Shown: positions 1 to 4,897 of the stretch, piece after piece | Layout: each line of letters opens with the position of its first letter | Position numbering within the stretch: the stretch's first letter is position 1 | Assembly: GCA_036517115.1 (NCBI GenBank) | Contig: DATDYB010000003.1 | Coordinates: 1 to 23,088, forward strand | Direction of reading: 5' to 3' | DNA length: 23,088 bases | From: DATDYB01 sp036517115 | GTDB taxonomy: Bacteria > Patescibacteriota > Minisyncoccia > Phycocordibacterales > PALSA-1337 | Notes under the pieces: generated by a model | What the model was told of the DNA's origin: nothing | Database searches by the model: none | What the model saw: only the letters and a program-made list of their open reading frames with translations | Position numbers and translations under genes: made by a program

Positions 1-127
1 GTTGGCGGAATAGTTGAAGTCCCACAGAATCGGAGCGTACAGATTAGTTTCGCTTCACCACGCACGCGGAGCGTGCGAATCACTCCGGTTTCTGTCCAAA
101 ATGGGTTCGCGCAAAGTTAATTAAAGA
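1..127. other. Intergenic stretch, no gene found
   Basis: I see no convincing coding region here. The stretch holds a 7-bp perfect inverted repeat (61-67 with 71-77, loop GGA), and the string CGGAGCGT occurs twice (near 31-38 and 67-74). It lies downstream of tRNA-Leu(UAG) on the minus strand. Some of it (GTACAG at about 38-43, TTTCG, then ACGCAC before a hairpin) faintly resembles the tRNA-linked elements found elsewhere in the window, but the match is too weak to call. Confidence 0.4.
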
Positions 128-168
128 GCACCAAAAATAAACCGGCTAAACCGGTTTATTTTTGGTGC
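128..168 (-). terminator. Long inverted repeat/terminator fused to the 3' end of tRNA-Leu(UAG)
   Basis: Bases 128-145 and 151-168 form a perfect 18-bp inverted repeat around a 5-base loop. Read on the minus strand, its left arm begins with the last base of the tRNA acceptor stem, the discriminator A and the encoded CCA. The core is a GC pair block (AACCGG/CCGGTT) followed by TTTATTTTT, as in an intrinsic terminator. Because the arms are symmetric it could also act on plus-strand transcripts. The overlap means the CCA end can pair either in the terminator or in the tRNA. Confidence 0.75.
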
Positions 169-247
169 GCGGGAGAGGACTTGAACCTCCATGCCTTACG
201 GCGCTACCTCCTAAGGGTAGTGTGTCTGCCAATTTCACCACCCGCGC
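163..247 (-). tRNA. tRNA-Leu (anticodon UAG), CCA encoded
   Basis: The minus strand folds into a full class II tRNA. The acceptor stem is GCGCGGG/CCCGCGC and the anticodon stem CUACC/GGUAG encloses loop CUUAGGA, giving anticodon UAG (CUA codons). It has the long variable arm expected for leucine and a T-loop UUCAAGU. Discriminator A at 166 is followed by an encoded CCA (163-165), unlike the other six tRNAs here. It lies 17 bases after tRNA-Lys and is probably co-transcribed with it. Confidence 0.95.
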
Positions 248-264
248 ATTTATATGTTACCGAG

Positions 265-337
265 TGCGCCCACATGGATTCGAACCATGGACCCACCGCT
301 TAAGAGGCGGTTGCTCTACCAACTGAGCTATGGGCGC
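265..337 (-). tRNA. tRNA-Lys (anticodon CUU)
   Basis: The minus strand gives a 73-base cloverleaf with acceptor GCGCCCA, anticodon stem ACCGC/GCGGU and loop CUCUUAA, so anticodon CUU (AAG codons). The T-loop is UUCGAAU, the discriminator is A and CCA is not encoded. It is the first tRNA of a Lys-Leu(UAG) pair. Confidence 0.95.
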
Positions 338-421
338 ATATCAAACTAAAAATTGAAAACGAAAAACGTAAAGTGTTAACGGACTTACAGAATATACCCA
401 AAAAACCTTGAAAAGTCTAGA

Positions 422-455
422 CACACTATTCTACGCGGCCGCATAGAATAGTGTG
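422..455. repeat. Near-perfect 34-bp palindrome downstream of the O-methyltransferase
   Basis: Bases 422-433 and 444-455 are a perfect 12-bp inverted repeat. The 10-base centre contains the self-complementary GCGGCCGC, so almost the whole 34 bp is one palindrome. It lies 13 bases after the stop of the minus-strand methyltransferase, where a terminator would be expected. No clear T-run follows on either strand, so a DNA-level role (protein site) is also possible. Confidence 0.6.
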
Positions 456-468
456 GGTAACATGAAAG

Positions 469-1107
469 CTATTTCTTAATGGCAAGAGTTATGCCATCAC
501 GAATAGTAAGCATGACTGTTTCAACTCGATTGTCTTTGGCGACAAAATCATTAAATTCGGCGATGGCTTGATCGGTGGAAGTTTTTGGTGTGATGACGTT
601 ACCTGTGCTCCAGAGAACGTTATCAACAATAATAAGTCCTCCAGGCAGGACCTTTGGCACAACTGCATTCCAGTAATTCAGATAATTTTTCTTATCTGCG
701 TCGATAAAAACTAGGTCGAATTCGCCAGGTAATGAGAGGATTGTCGTGAGTGCCGGGCCGAGAATAAACTTAATCTTTTTTCCGTGAGGGCTTTTAGACC
801 AATACTTTTTTGCAAGCGCTGCTGCCTCCTCACCAATATCAAGCGTGATAAGTTCTCCATCATCGGGTAATCCTTCTGCCATAGCCAGTGCGCTATAGCC
901 GGTGAAGGTGCCGATCTCTAGAATCCGCTTAGCGCCATAGATTTTCACGAGCATTCTGAGTAACGAACCTTCTATATGTCCCACCTGCATAACTGCGGCG
1001 TTCCCGGTCGCTCTCCGTGTTTCCTCTGCAAGCTCTTTTAAAATTTTGGATTCGGGAGTTGAGTGGAGAGAGGTATATTGCTCGTAGCATTCTGCGGTAA
1101 ACTTCAT
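469..1107 (-). CDS. SAM-dependent O-methyltransferase, class I (methyltransferase 3 / caffeoyl-CoA OMT-like)
   Basis: The 212-residue protein matches the small soluble O-methyltransferase family that transfers a methyl group from S-adenosylmethionine to a hydroxyl. The SAM-binding motif ILEIGTFTGYSALAMA lies at about residues 62-77, followed by an acidic residue ending the next strand (LITLDIG). The metal/substrate motif VFIDADKKNYLNYW is near residue 133, and the strand LIIVDNVLW carries a second metal-ligand pair. Length is typical. Its ATG (1105-1107) overlaps the TGA of the upstream SPFH gene as ATGA, which implies translational coupling, and GAAGG just upstream serves as ribosome site. 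The physiological substrate cannot be told. Many bacterial members are assigned to catechol-type or tRNA hydroxyuridine methylation (TrmR-like), and the sequence alone does not separate these. Confidence 0.85.
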   Translation of the reverse strand: MKFTAECYEQYTSLHSTPESKILKELAEETRRATGNAAVMQVGHIEGSLLRMLVKIYGAKRILEIGTFTGYSALAMAEGLPDDGELITLDIGEEAAALAKKYWSKSPHGKKIKFILGPALTTILSLPGEFDLVFIDADKKNYLNYWNAVVPKVLPGGLIIVDNVLWSTGNVITPKTSTDQAIAEFNDFVAKDNRVETVMLTIRDGITLAIKK

Positions 1108-1847
1108 TTATTACCTTCTTTAAAGCCAGTGAATGCTTTTAGAATCTCGAGTGGCACTGTGAATACCACTGTATTCGATTGGTCTGATGAAATGTCGTTG
1201 ATGGACTGAAGTGTACGGAGATGTAGTGCGCCTGGGGTTGCGGAAAGTATACTCGCGGCTTCTGCCATGTTTTTCGATGCGGCGAGCTCACCTTCGGAAT
1301 TGATGATAACCGCTCTTTTTTCTCTTTCTGCCTCGGCTTGCTTAGCAATGGTTCGCTCCATATTTTCTGGCAAGGAAACATCTTTGAGTTCGACATTATT
1401 GACTTTGAGTCCCCATGCATCCGTCTCCTTATCGACGATCTCTCTGATGCGGTCAGCGATCCTGTCTCGACCGGCAAGCAGTTCGTCGAGCGTTACCTCG
1501 CCAACCAGATTGCGCATCGTGGTCTGTGCATACTGAGAAATAGCGTAATAAAAATCCTCCACTTCGATGATGGCCTTTTCGGCGGATGAAACTTTGTAAT
1601 AAATAACAGCGTTGACCGTAACCGATACATTGTCTCTGGTGATGGCTTTCTGGTCGGGAACATCGACAGCTTTTACTCGCATGTCTACTTTTCGATATGA
1701 TTGAAAAATTGGGATAACGATCCTCCAACCTGGTTCCATAATCCCCGTGTAGCGACCCATGGTAAATTTAACTCCACGCTGATACTGATTGATTTGTCTC
1801 AAGCTTATCAAGACGAGAAATACGACAACGGCAACAATTGAATACAT
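1104..1847 (-). CDS. SPFH/Band 7 (stomatin/prohibitin-like) membrane protein
   Basis: The 247-residue protein starts with a hydrophobic segment (MYSIVAVVVFLVLISL) that anchors it in the membrane. Next comes a stomatin-type SPFH domain: INQYQRGVKFTMGRYTG, then PGWRIVIPIFQ, VDMRVKAVDVPDQKAITRD and VTVNAVIYYKV. A coiled-coil segment rich in Glu and Ala (roughly residues 165-200) is typical of oligomerising stomatins. Family members form ring- or cage-like assemblies in the membrane and scaffold proteases or channels. No NfeD-type partner is adjacent. The gene is instead coupled to an O-methyltransferase through a 4-base overlap, an arrangement I cannot tie to a known pathway. It lies downstream of tRNA-Leu(UAA) and its terminator. 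Confidence 0.88.
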   Translation of the reverse strand: MYSIVAVVVFLVLISLRQINQYQRGVKFTMGRYTGIMEPGWRIVIPIFQSYRKVDMRVKAVDVPDQKAITRDNVSVTVNAVIYYKVSSAEKAIIEVEDFYYAISQYAQTTMRNLVGEVTLDELLAGRDRIADRIREIVDKETDAWGLKVNNVELKDVSLPENMERTIAKQAEAEREKRAVIINSEGELAASKNMAEAASILSATPGALHLRTLQSINDISSDQSNTVVFTVPLEILKAFTGFKEGNK

Positions 1848-1863
1848 GGTAATAATATTAGGT

Positions 1864-1884
1864 AGTATAGAATAACTCTATTCT
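1864..1884 (-). promoter_or_regulatory. Possible promoter and small hairpin upstream of the SPFH gene
   Basis: On the minus strand TATACT (1864-1869) could be a -10 box, but no good -35 lies at the right distance. Just upstream is a 6-bp hairpin, AGAATA/TATTCT with a 4-base loop (1869-1884), which could be an operator. The assignment is weak. Confidence 0.3.
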
Positions 1885-1890
1885 GTTTTA

Positions 1891-1922
1891 CAAAAAATGC
1901 AACAGAGGGAGCTACCGTCTGT
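1891..1922 (-). terminator. Intrinsic terminator after tRNA-Leu(UAA)
   Basis: Read on the minus strand, ACAGA and TCTGT (1918-1922 and 1902-1906) pair, with an inner GG/CC, followed by TGCATTTTTTG. The stem starts on the discriminator base of the tRNA, so the terminator directly abuts the mature 3' end. Confidence 0.7.
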
Positions 1923-2003
1923 GCCCGGGGTGGGGCTCGAACCCACATCTCTTTCGAGACACGATTTTAAGTCGTGCGCGTAAACCAATTCCGCCACCCG
2001 GGC
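1922..2003 (-). tRNA. tRNA-Leu (anticodon UAA)
   Basis: Minus strand, 82 bases. The acceptor is GCCCGGG, the anticodon stem CACGA/UCGUG holds loop CUUAAAA, giving anticodon UAA, and there is a long variable arm (CUCGAAAGAG region). The T-arm is GUGGG UUCGAGC CCCAC and the discriminator is A. The A36-A37-A38 loop makes it a candidate MiaA substrate. Unlike Leu(CAA) it has an ordinary terminator and no anti-T-arm element. Confidence 0.95.
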
Positions 2004-2044
2004 AATGTATAGAAGTGTAAAGCTAAAAGTGAAAAGTGTAAAAT

Positions 2045-2162
2045 TTGAGGCCACGGGGAGAATCGGCTATTACATAGCCAGGTGCTTTTCCATCTCGGAG
2101 ACTCGATAAGGAAAAGCCTTTCGATTCTCGCACGCACACAAGCAGTTGTGTGCTCTTGCTTG
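2045..2162 (-). other. tRNA-linked structured element, Cys copy (anti-T-arm element)
   Basis: Read on the minus strand after tRNA-Cys. Hairpin A is GCACACAA/TTGTGTGC (2134-2153). A 12-base segment GCGAGAATCGAA (2120-2131) follows, exactly antisense to the tRNA T-arm at 2171-2182. Next is a stem pairing GCTTTTCC with GGAAAAGC. Hairpin C (GGCTA, loop TGTAA, TAGCC) is followed by a 21-base direct repeat of the tRNA 3' part (2045-2065 against 2160-2180, one mismatch, offset 115 bases). The Trp and Leu(CAA) genes have homologous elements. No coding potential is seen. Function unknown. Confidence 0.65.
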
Positions 2163-2234
2163 AGGCCACGGCGAGAATCGAACTCGCGCATAAGAGTTTT
2201 GCAGACTCTCGACTTACCACTTGTCTACGTGGCC
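2163..2234 (-). tRNA. tRNA-Cys (anticodon GCA)
   Basis: Minus strand, 72 bases. Acceptor GGCCACG/CGUGGCC, anticodon stem AGAGU/ACUCU with loop CUGCAAA (anticodon GCA), T-arm GCGAG UUCGAUU CUCGC. The discriminator is U, the cysteine identity base. The loop carries A36-A37-A38. Only the first two bases after the discriminator (CA) resemble a CCA end. Confidence 0.95.
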
Positions 2235-2243
2235 GTACGTCAA

Positions 2244-2272
2244 ATTTTATGCTGTATTGGAGAGATCGTCAA
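2244..2272 (-). promoter_or_regulatory. Promoter of tRNA-Cys inside the 3' end of rbfA
   Basis: On the minus strand TTGACG (2267-2272) and TAAAAT (2244-2249) are separated by exactly 17 bases. The expected start site is about 2-4 bases before the tRNA 5' end. The -35 lies inside the rbfA coding sequence. Confidence 0.65.
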
Positions 2273-2570
2273 TTTTTTGGCGGTTCTTCTCACCAAAATC
2301 AACTTCAAAACTGAATTGAGGGATTCTGCCGATGCGACTTTTTTCTTTTATGTAGTCTTTGAATTCTTCCCGTTTACGGTTAGCAAATTCAAGAGCTCCC
2401 TTTTCTTTATTTTCAGGAAACACTGTAAAAAGAATGGCGGCATATTTACCGTCGGAGGAGAGACGAACATTGGTTACCGTCAAAAGGGAAGTACGGTTTG
2501 ACTCCAAGCTCAAAAATTCCGCCGCGAGGTTTTTAATTTCTTCTCTTATTTTTTCTTGTTTGTTATCCAT
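2247..2570 (-). CDS. rbfA: Ribosome-binding factor A
   Basis: The 107-residue protein fits RbfA, a small KH-fold protein that binds immature 30S subunits and helps mature the 5' part of 16S rRNA. Visible family features are an N-terminal helix (KIREEIKNLAAEFL), the strand VTNVRLSSDGKYAAILFTVFP, a central helix of the ALEFANRKREEFKDYI type, and the terminal RIGRIPQFSFEVDFG pattern. Length is normal for the family. It follows infB in the same direction, the classic infB-rbfA order of bacterial translation operons, though a large inverted repeat lies between them. The site AAGGTGAG lies before the ATG at a somewhat long distance. Confidence 0.85.
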   Translation of the reverse strand: MDNKQEKIREEIKNLAAEFLSLESNRTSLLTVTNVRLSSDGKYAAILFTVFPENKEKGALEFANRKREEFKDYIKEKSRIGRIPQFSFEVDFGEKNRQKIDDLSNTA

Positions 2571-2591
2571 AATACACTCACCTTTCTCTTA

Positions 2592-2664
2592 AAAAGAGAC
2601 CGGATAATTTTTCTGGTGAAAAACTTCCTTGGACTCCGCGCCGCCGCGCTGCGTAGTCTCTTTT
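2592..2664 (-). terminator. Large nested hairpin between infB and rbfA
   Basis: A 9-bp inverted repeat (2592-2600 with 2656-2664, AAAAGAGAC/GTCTCTTTT) is followed on the minus strand by TTAAGAG. Inside it a GC-rich imperfect hairpin spans about 2632-2658. It could terminate infB transcripts partially or attenuate rbfA. The T-run is short, so I treat terminator as the likeliest but unproven role. Confidence 0.45.
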
Positions 2665-2699
2665 GTAAGAGAATGGTTCGTTTCACTCTTTATTTTGCG

Positions 2700-4217
2700 T
2701 CACTTCTCCACAACCCTAAACCCTTCAATCCGATCTCCGGCTGAGATTTCGAACTTTGATTCTACCATGGCGCCGAATTCAAAACCTTCTTTCACCTCAC
2801 TCACTTTTATTTTCTTACTTTGAAGCTCCTTCACTCGCCCTTTACCGATTTCCGCTTCGCGACGGAAAATCTTCACTTCCTCGCCTGTGACGATTTCTCC
2901 CTTCTCAACCTTCCCTCCGATAACCTGCTTGTCTTTGTTTTTGCTAAAAAGTCGGATGATTTTTGCCGTACCCGTACTTTCTTCGACGGTTATTCGCGGT
3001 GTTCGATCCTTGATAACCGTCTCAAGAAACTCAGTCAATTTGTAGATGATAGTAAAAGTATGAATGGGGATCGTCAGTCGCTCCGCAATAGAAGATGCTT
3101 TTGAGTCAACAGATGTGTTGAAGCCAATGAGGAGCGAGGAGGAGTTGCCTGACGCGGCCTTTACATCGTTTTCGGAAATATCACCGATGCCGAAGTGAAC
3201 CACTTTGAGCACTATTTTTTCTTGTACTATTTTTTTAATCTCATGAAGCACCGCCTCCATGCTGCCTGCCACATCACTCTTGATGATAAGGGGGATGACG
3301 ACTTTTTCCTCTGCGGGAGTTTCTTCTCTGGCTTCTAGTGATTTTTCATTCTCATGTTTCACTTGTTCTGCGTACTGCTCGGCCTCTTTTTTTGAAGTGA
3401 ATGATTTCCATAGAGAGCCGGCTTCAGGAATTTCACTCCAGCCGATTACAGACACGGCATTTGATATTCCGGCACTTTTAATCGGCTTGCCTAAAAAGTT
3501 GTGTATGATCCTGACGGGCGAGACCGCGCGGCCCGCCGCGATGAACATACCGGTTTCGAGAATACCTTCCTTGATAATGAGCGTCGCGCTTACTCCTTGT
3601 TTGTTATCTCGGTGACTTTCAATGACCACTCCCTCTGATGCTTTGGCACTATCAGCTTTTAGTTCAGAAACTTCTGCAAGAAGAAGGATCATGTCCAAAA
3701 GTTCGGGAACGCCTTCGCCCGACACTGCCGAGAGAGCCACTACAGGGATATCGCCACCCCATCCTTCAATATATATTTCATGCTCGGCGAGACTTTGCTT
3801 AGTCCGTTCGGCACTCGCATTGGGTTTGTCTATTTTGGTAAGGACAATGATGTAAGAAACTTTTGCGTCCTTGATTGAGCGAAGGGCTTCGAGCGTTTGT
3901 GGTTTTACTCCTTCTTCCGCCGAAACGACGAGAATGGCGATGTCTGCGACTTTAGCCCCTCGTTCGCGCAGACCCTTGAATGCTTCATGTCCAGGTGTGT
4001 CGATAAAGGTGATTCGGCCCTCTTTTCCTTCTTTGGTCTTGTGGGTAACCTCGTATGCAGCGATGTGCTGTGTGATACCGCCAGCTTCATTGGCAGTGGT
4101 ATTGGTTTTTCTAATGTAGTCGAGGAGGGTAGACTTTCCATGGTCAATATGACCCATGACGGCCACTACGGGAGGTTTTTCTACGATATGCGGTTGTATG
4201 GGCACACTTTTTTTCAT
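2700..4217 (-). CDS. infB: Translation initiation factor IF-2, short form
   Basis: The 505-residue GTPase delivers initiator tRNA to the 30S subunit. The G domain starts almost at the N-terminus: G1 GHIDHGKST (22-30), G2 Thr in GGITQHI (47-51), G3 DTPGHEAF (73-80), then TKID (127-130) where most IF-2 have NKID. Domains II, III and IV follow, ending in the IF-2-like FEFGAMVESKFEISAGDRIEGF region. The long N-terminal extension of other bacteria (about 890 residues in E. coli) is absent. An in-frame TAG 12 bases before the ATG shows the start is not upstream. No Shine-Dalgarno is seen (TGTCGCC precedes ATG). It lies between the DUF4446 gene and rbfA. Confidence 0.95.
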   Translation of the reverse strand: MKKSVPIQPHIVEKPPVVAVMGHIDHGKSTLLDYIRKTNTTANEAGGITQHIAAYEVTHKTKEGKEGRITFIDTPGHEAFKGLRERGAKVADIAILVVSAEEGVKPQTLEALRSIKDAKVSYIIVLTKIDKPNASAERTKQSLAEHEIYIEGWGGDIPVVALSAVSGEGVPELLDMILLLAEVSELKADSAKASEGVVIESHRDNKQGVSATLIIKEGILETGMFIAAGRAVSPVRIIHNFLGKPIKSAGISNAVSVIGWSEIPEAGSLWKSFTSKKEAEQYAEQVKHENEKSLEAREETPAEEKVVIPLIIKSDVAGSMEAVLHEIKKIVQEKIVLKVVHFGIGDISENDVKAASGNSSSLLIGFNTSVDSKASSIAERLTIPIHTFTIIYKLTEFLETVIKDRTPRITVEESTGTAKIIRLFSKNKDKQVIGGKVEKGEIVTGEEVKIFRREAEIGKGRVKELQSKKIKVSEVKEGFEFGAMVESKFEISAGDRIEGFRVVEK

Positions 4218-4286
4218 GGCGACAGGCTAGATAGGCTAATTGAAGCACGCACTGATGCAATGCGCAAATCTTTTGTGTGAGTTCCG

Positions 4287-4760
4287 CTAGTAGCTCTCTG
4301 TGGCTTTCTTCGCTCCTTCGACAGCTTTCTGTTCTTCTTCCGTTAGGTCAAATTCCGAGGAATATTTTTTGATCGGTTTGGAAAAAACACTCATCCGGTC
4401 TCTGGCATAGAGGCTTGAGATGACGACCCCGTCACCCCGCTCGTCCACAAATGCTGTGGCAAAACTCTGGTTTCCGCCCGACCCTGTTCCTTTAAAGGGA
4501 TTGAACCGTACTGTCTCCACACCCCTCAAACTTTTCTGAAGGCGCTTTTCCACTTCCACGAGATACTCTTCCATCTCTTTTTTAAATTTTTGTTCAGTTT
4601 TGAGCTCAGCCTTGATGGCGTGAATGAGGTCTTCGAGACTTTTTGCGTCCTTACCTTTAAGGAGACGTGTAACTTTTATTTCAAGGTGCACTACCAATGC
4701 TCCTAAAAGGACAGTGAGTCCAATGAGCGCGTAGAGTAGTACATCAGTAGAAATAATCAT
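4287..4760 (-). CDS. DUF4446 family membrane protein
   Basis: The 157-residue protein has one N-terminal membrane segment (about residues 7-25, LLYALIGLTVLLGALVV), then a charged coiled-coil-like helix (about 35-80), then a conserved C-terminal domain. The signature RFNPFKGTGSGGNQSFATAF and VVISSLYARD, ending in SVFSKPIKKYSSEFDLTEEE, matches DUF4446 as I remember it from Firmicutes and CPR genomes. The function of the family is not established. It is the first gene upstream of infB. It starts 7 bases after an extended -10 box and lacks a Shine-Dalgarno. Confidence 0.75.
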   Translation of the reverse strand: MIISTDVLLYALIGLTVLLGALVVHLEIKVTRLLKGKDAKSLEDLIHAIKAELKTEQKFKKEMEEYLVEVEKRLQKSLRGVETVRFNPFKGTGSGGNQSFATAFVDERGDGVVISSLYARDRMSVFSKPIKKYSSEFDLTEEEQKAVEGAKKATESY

Positions 4761-4767
4761 GGGGAAA

Positions 4768-4776
4768 AGTATACCA
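4768..4776 (-). promoter_or_regulatory. Extended -10 promoter for a near-leaderless DUF4446 mRNA
   Basis: On the minus strand TGGTATACT (extended -10) ends 7 bases before the ATG at 4760. The -35 region is poor, as is common with extended -10 promoters. Transcription would start at or very near the start codon. Confidence 0.5.
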
Positions 4777-4826
4777 CGGAGAGCTTATGGCTAGTAACTG
4801 TTGGTATATAGCTCTCAGCCGGACAA

Positions 4827-4853
4827 CCACTTGGGAGCTGAGCTCCCAAGTGG
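4827..4853. repeat. Perfect 27-bp palindrome between the DUF4446 and cysteine desulfurase genes
   Basis: CCACTTGGGAGCT (4827-4839) is mirrored exactly by AGCTCCCAAGTGG (4841-4853) around a single G. It lies between two divergent genes, 54 bases upstream of the -10 of one promoter and 23 bases from the other's -35 region, where a regulator operator could sit. As RNA it would form a stable hairpin, but no T-run follows. Confidence 0.6.
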
Positions 4854-4861
4854 GGAGTAGT

Positions 4862-4889
4862 TTGCCTTCTCGTTATTGTATTGTATATT
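4862..4889 (+). promoter_or_regulatory. Promoter of the cysteine desulfurase gene
   Basis: TTGCCT (4862-4867) and TATATT (4884-4889) are 16 bases apart. The ATG follows the -10 by 8 bases, so the transcript would have no or almost no leader. Confidence 0.5.
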
Positions 4890-4897
4890 CATTAAGA

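Noticed and set aside
1..127. A fourth copy of the tRNA-linked element
   Set aside because: GTACAG, TTTCG and ACGCAC before a hairpin occur in the right order, and 11-25 resembles an antisense T-arm of tRNA-Leu(UAG). Spacing is wrong, the match is imperfect, and no tRNA is adjacent in the expected place.
2045..2162. T-box riboswitch or ribozyme (hammerhead-type) in the tRNA trailers
   Set aside because: There is no UGGN T-box or specifier loop and no downstream amino-acid gene. CGAAA occurs, but the CUGAUGA core of a hammerhead does not.
2082..2501. 139-residue plus-strand open frame over tRNA-Cys and rbfA
   Set aside because: It crosses a tRNA gene and lies antisense to rbfA, with no family resemblance; it is a shadow.
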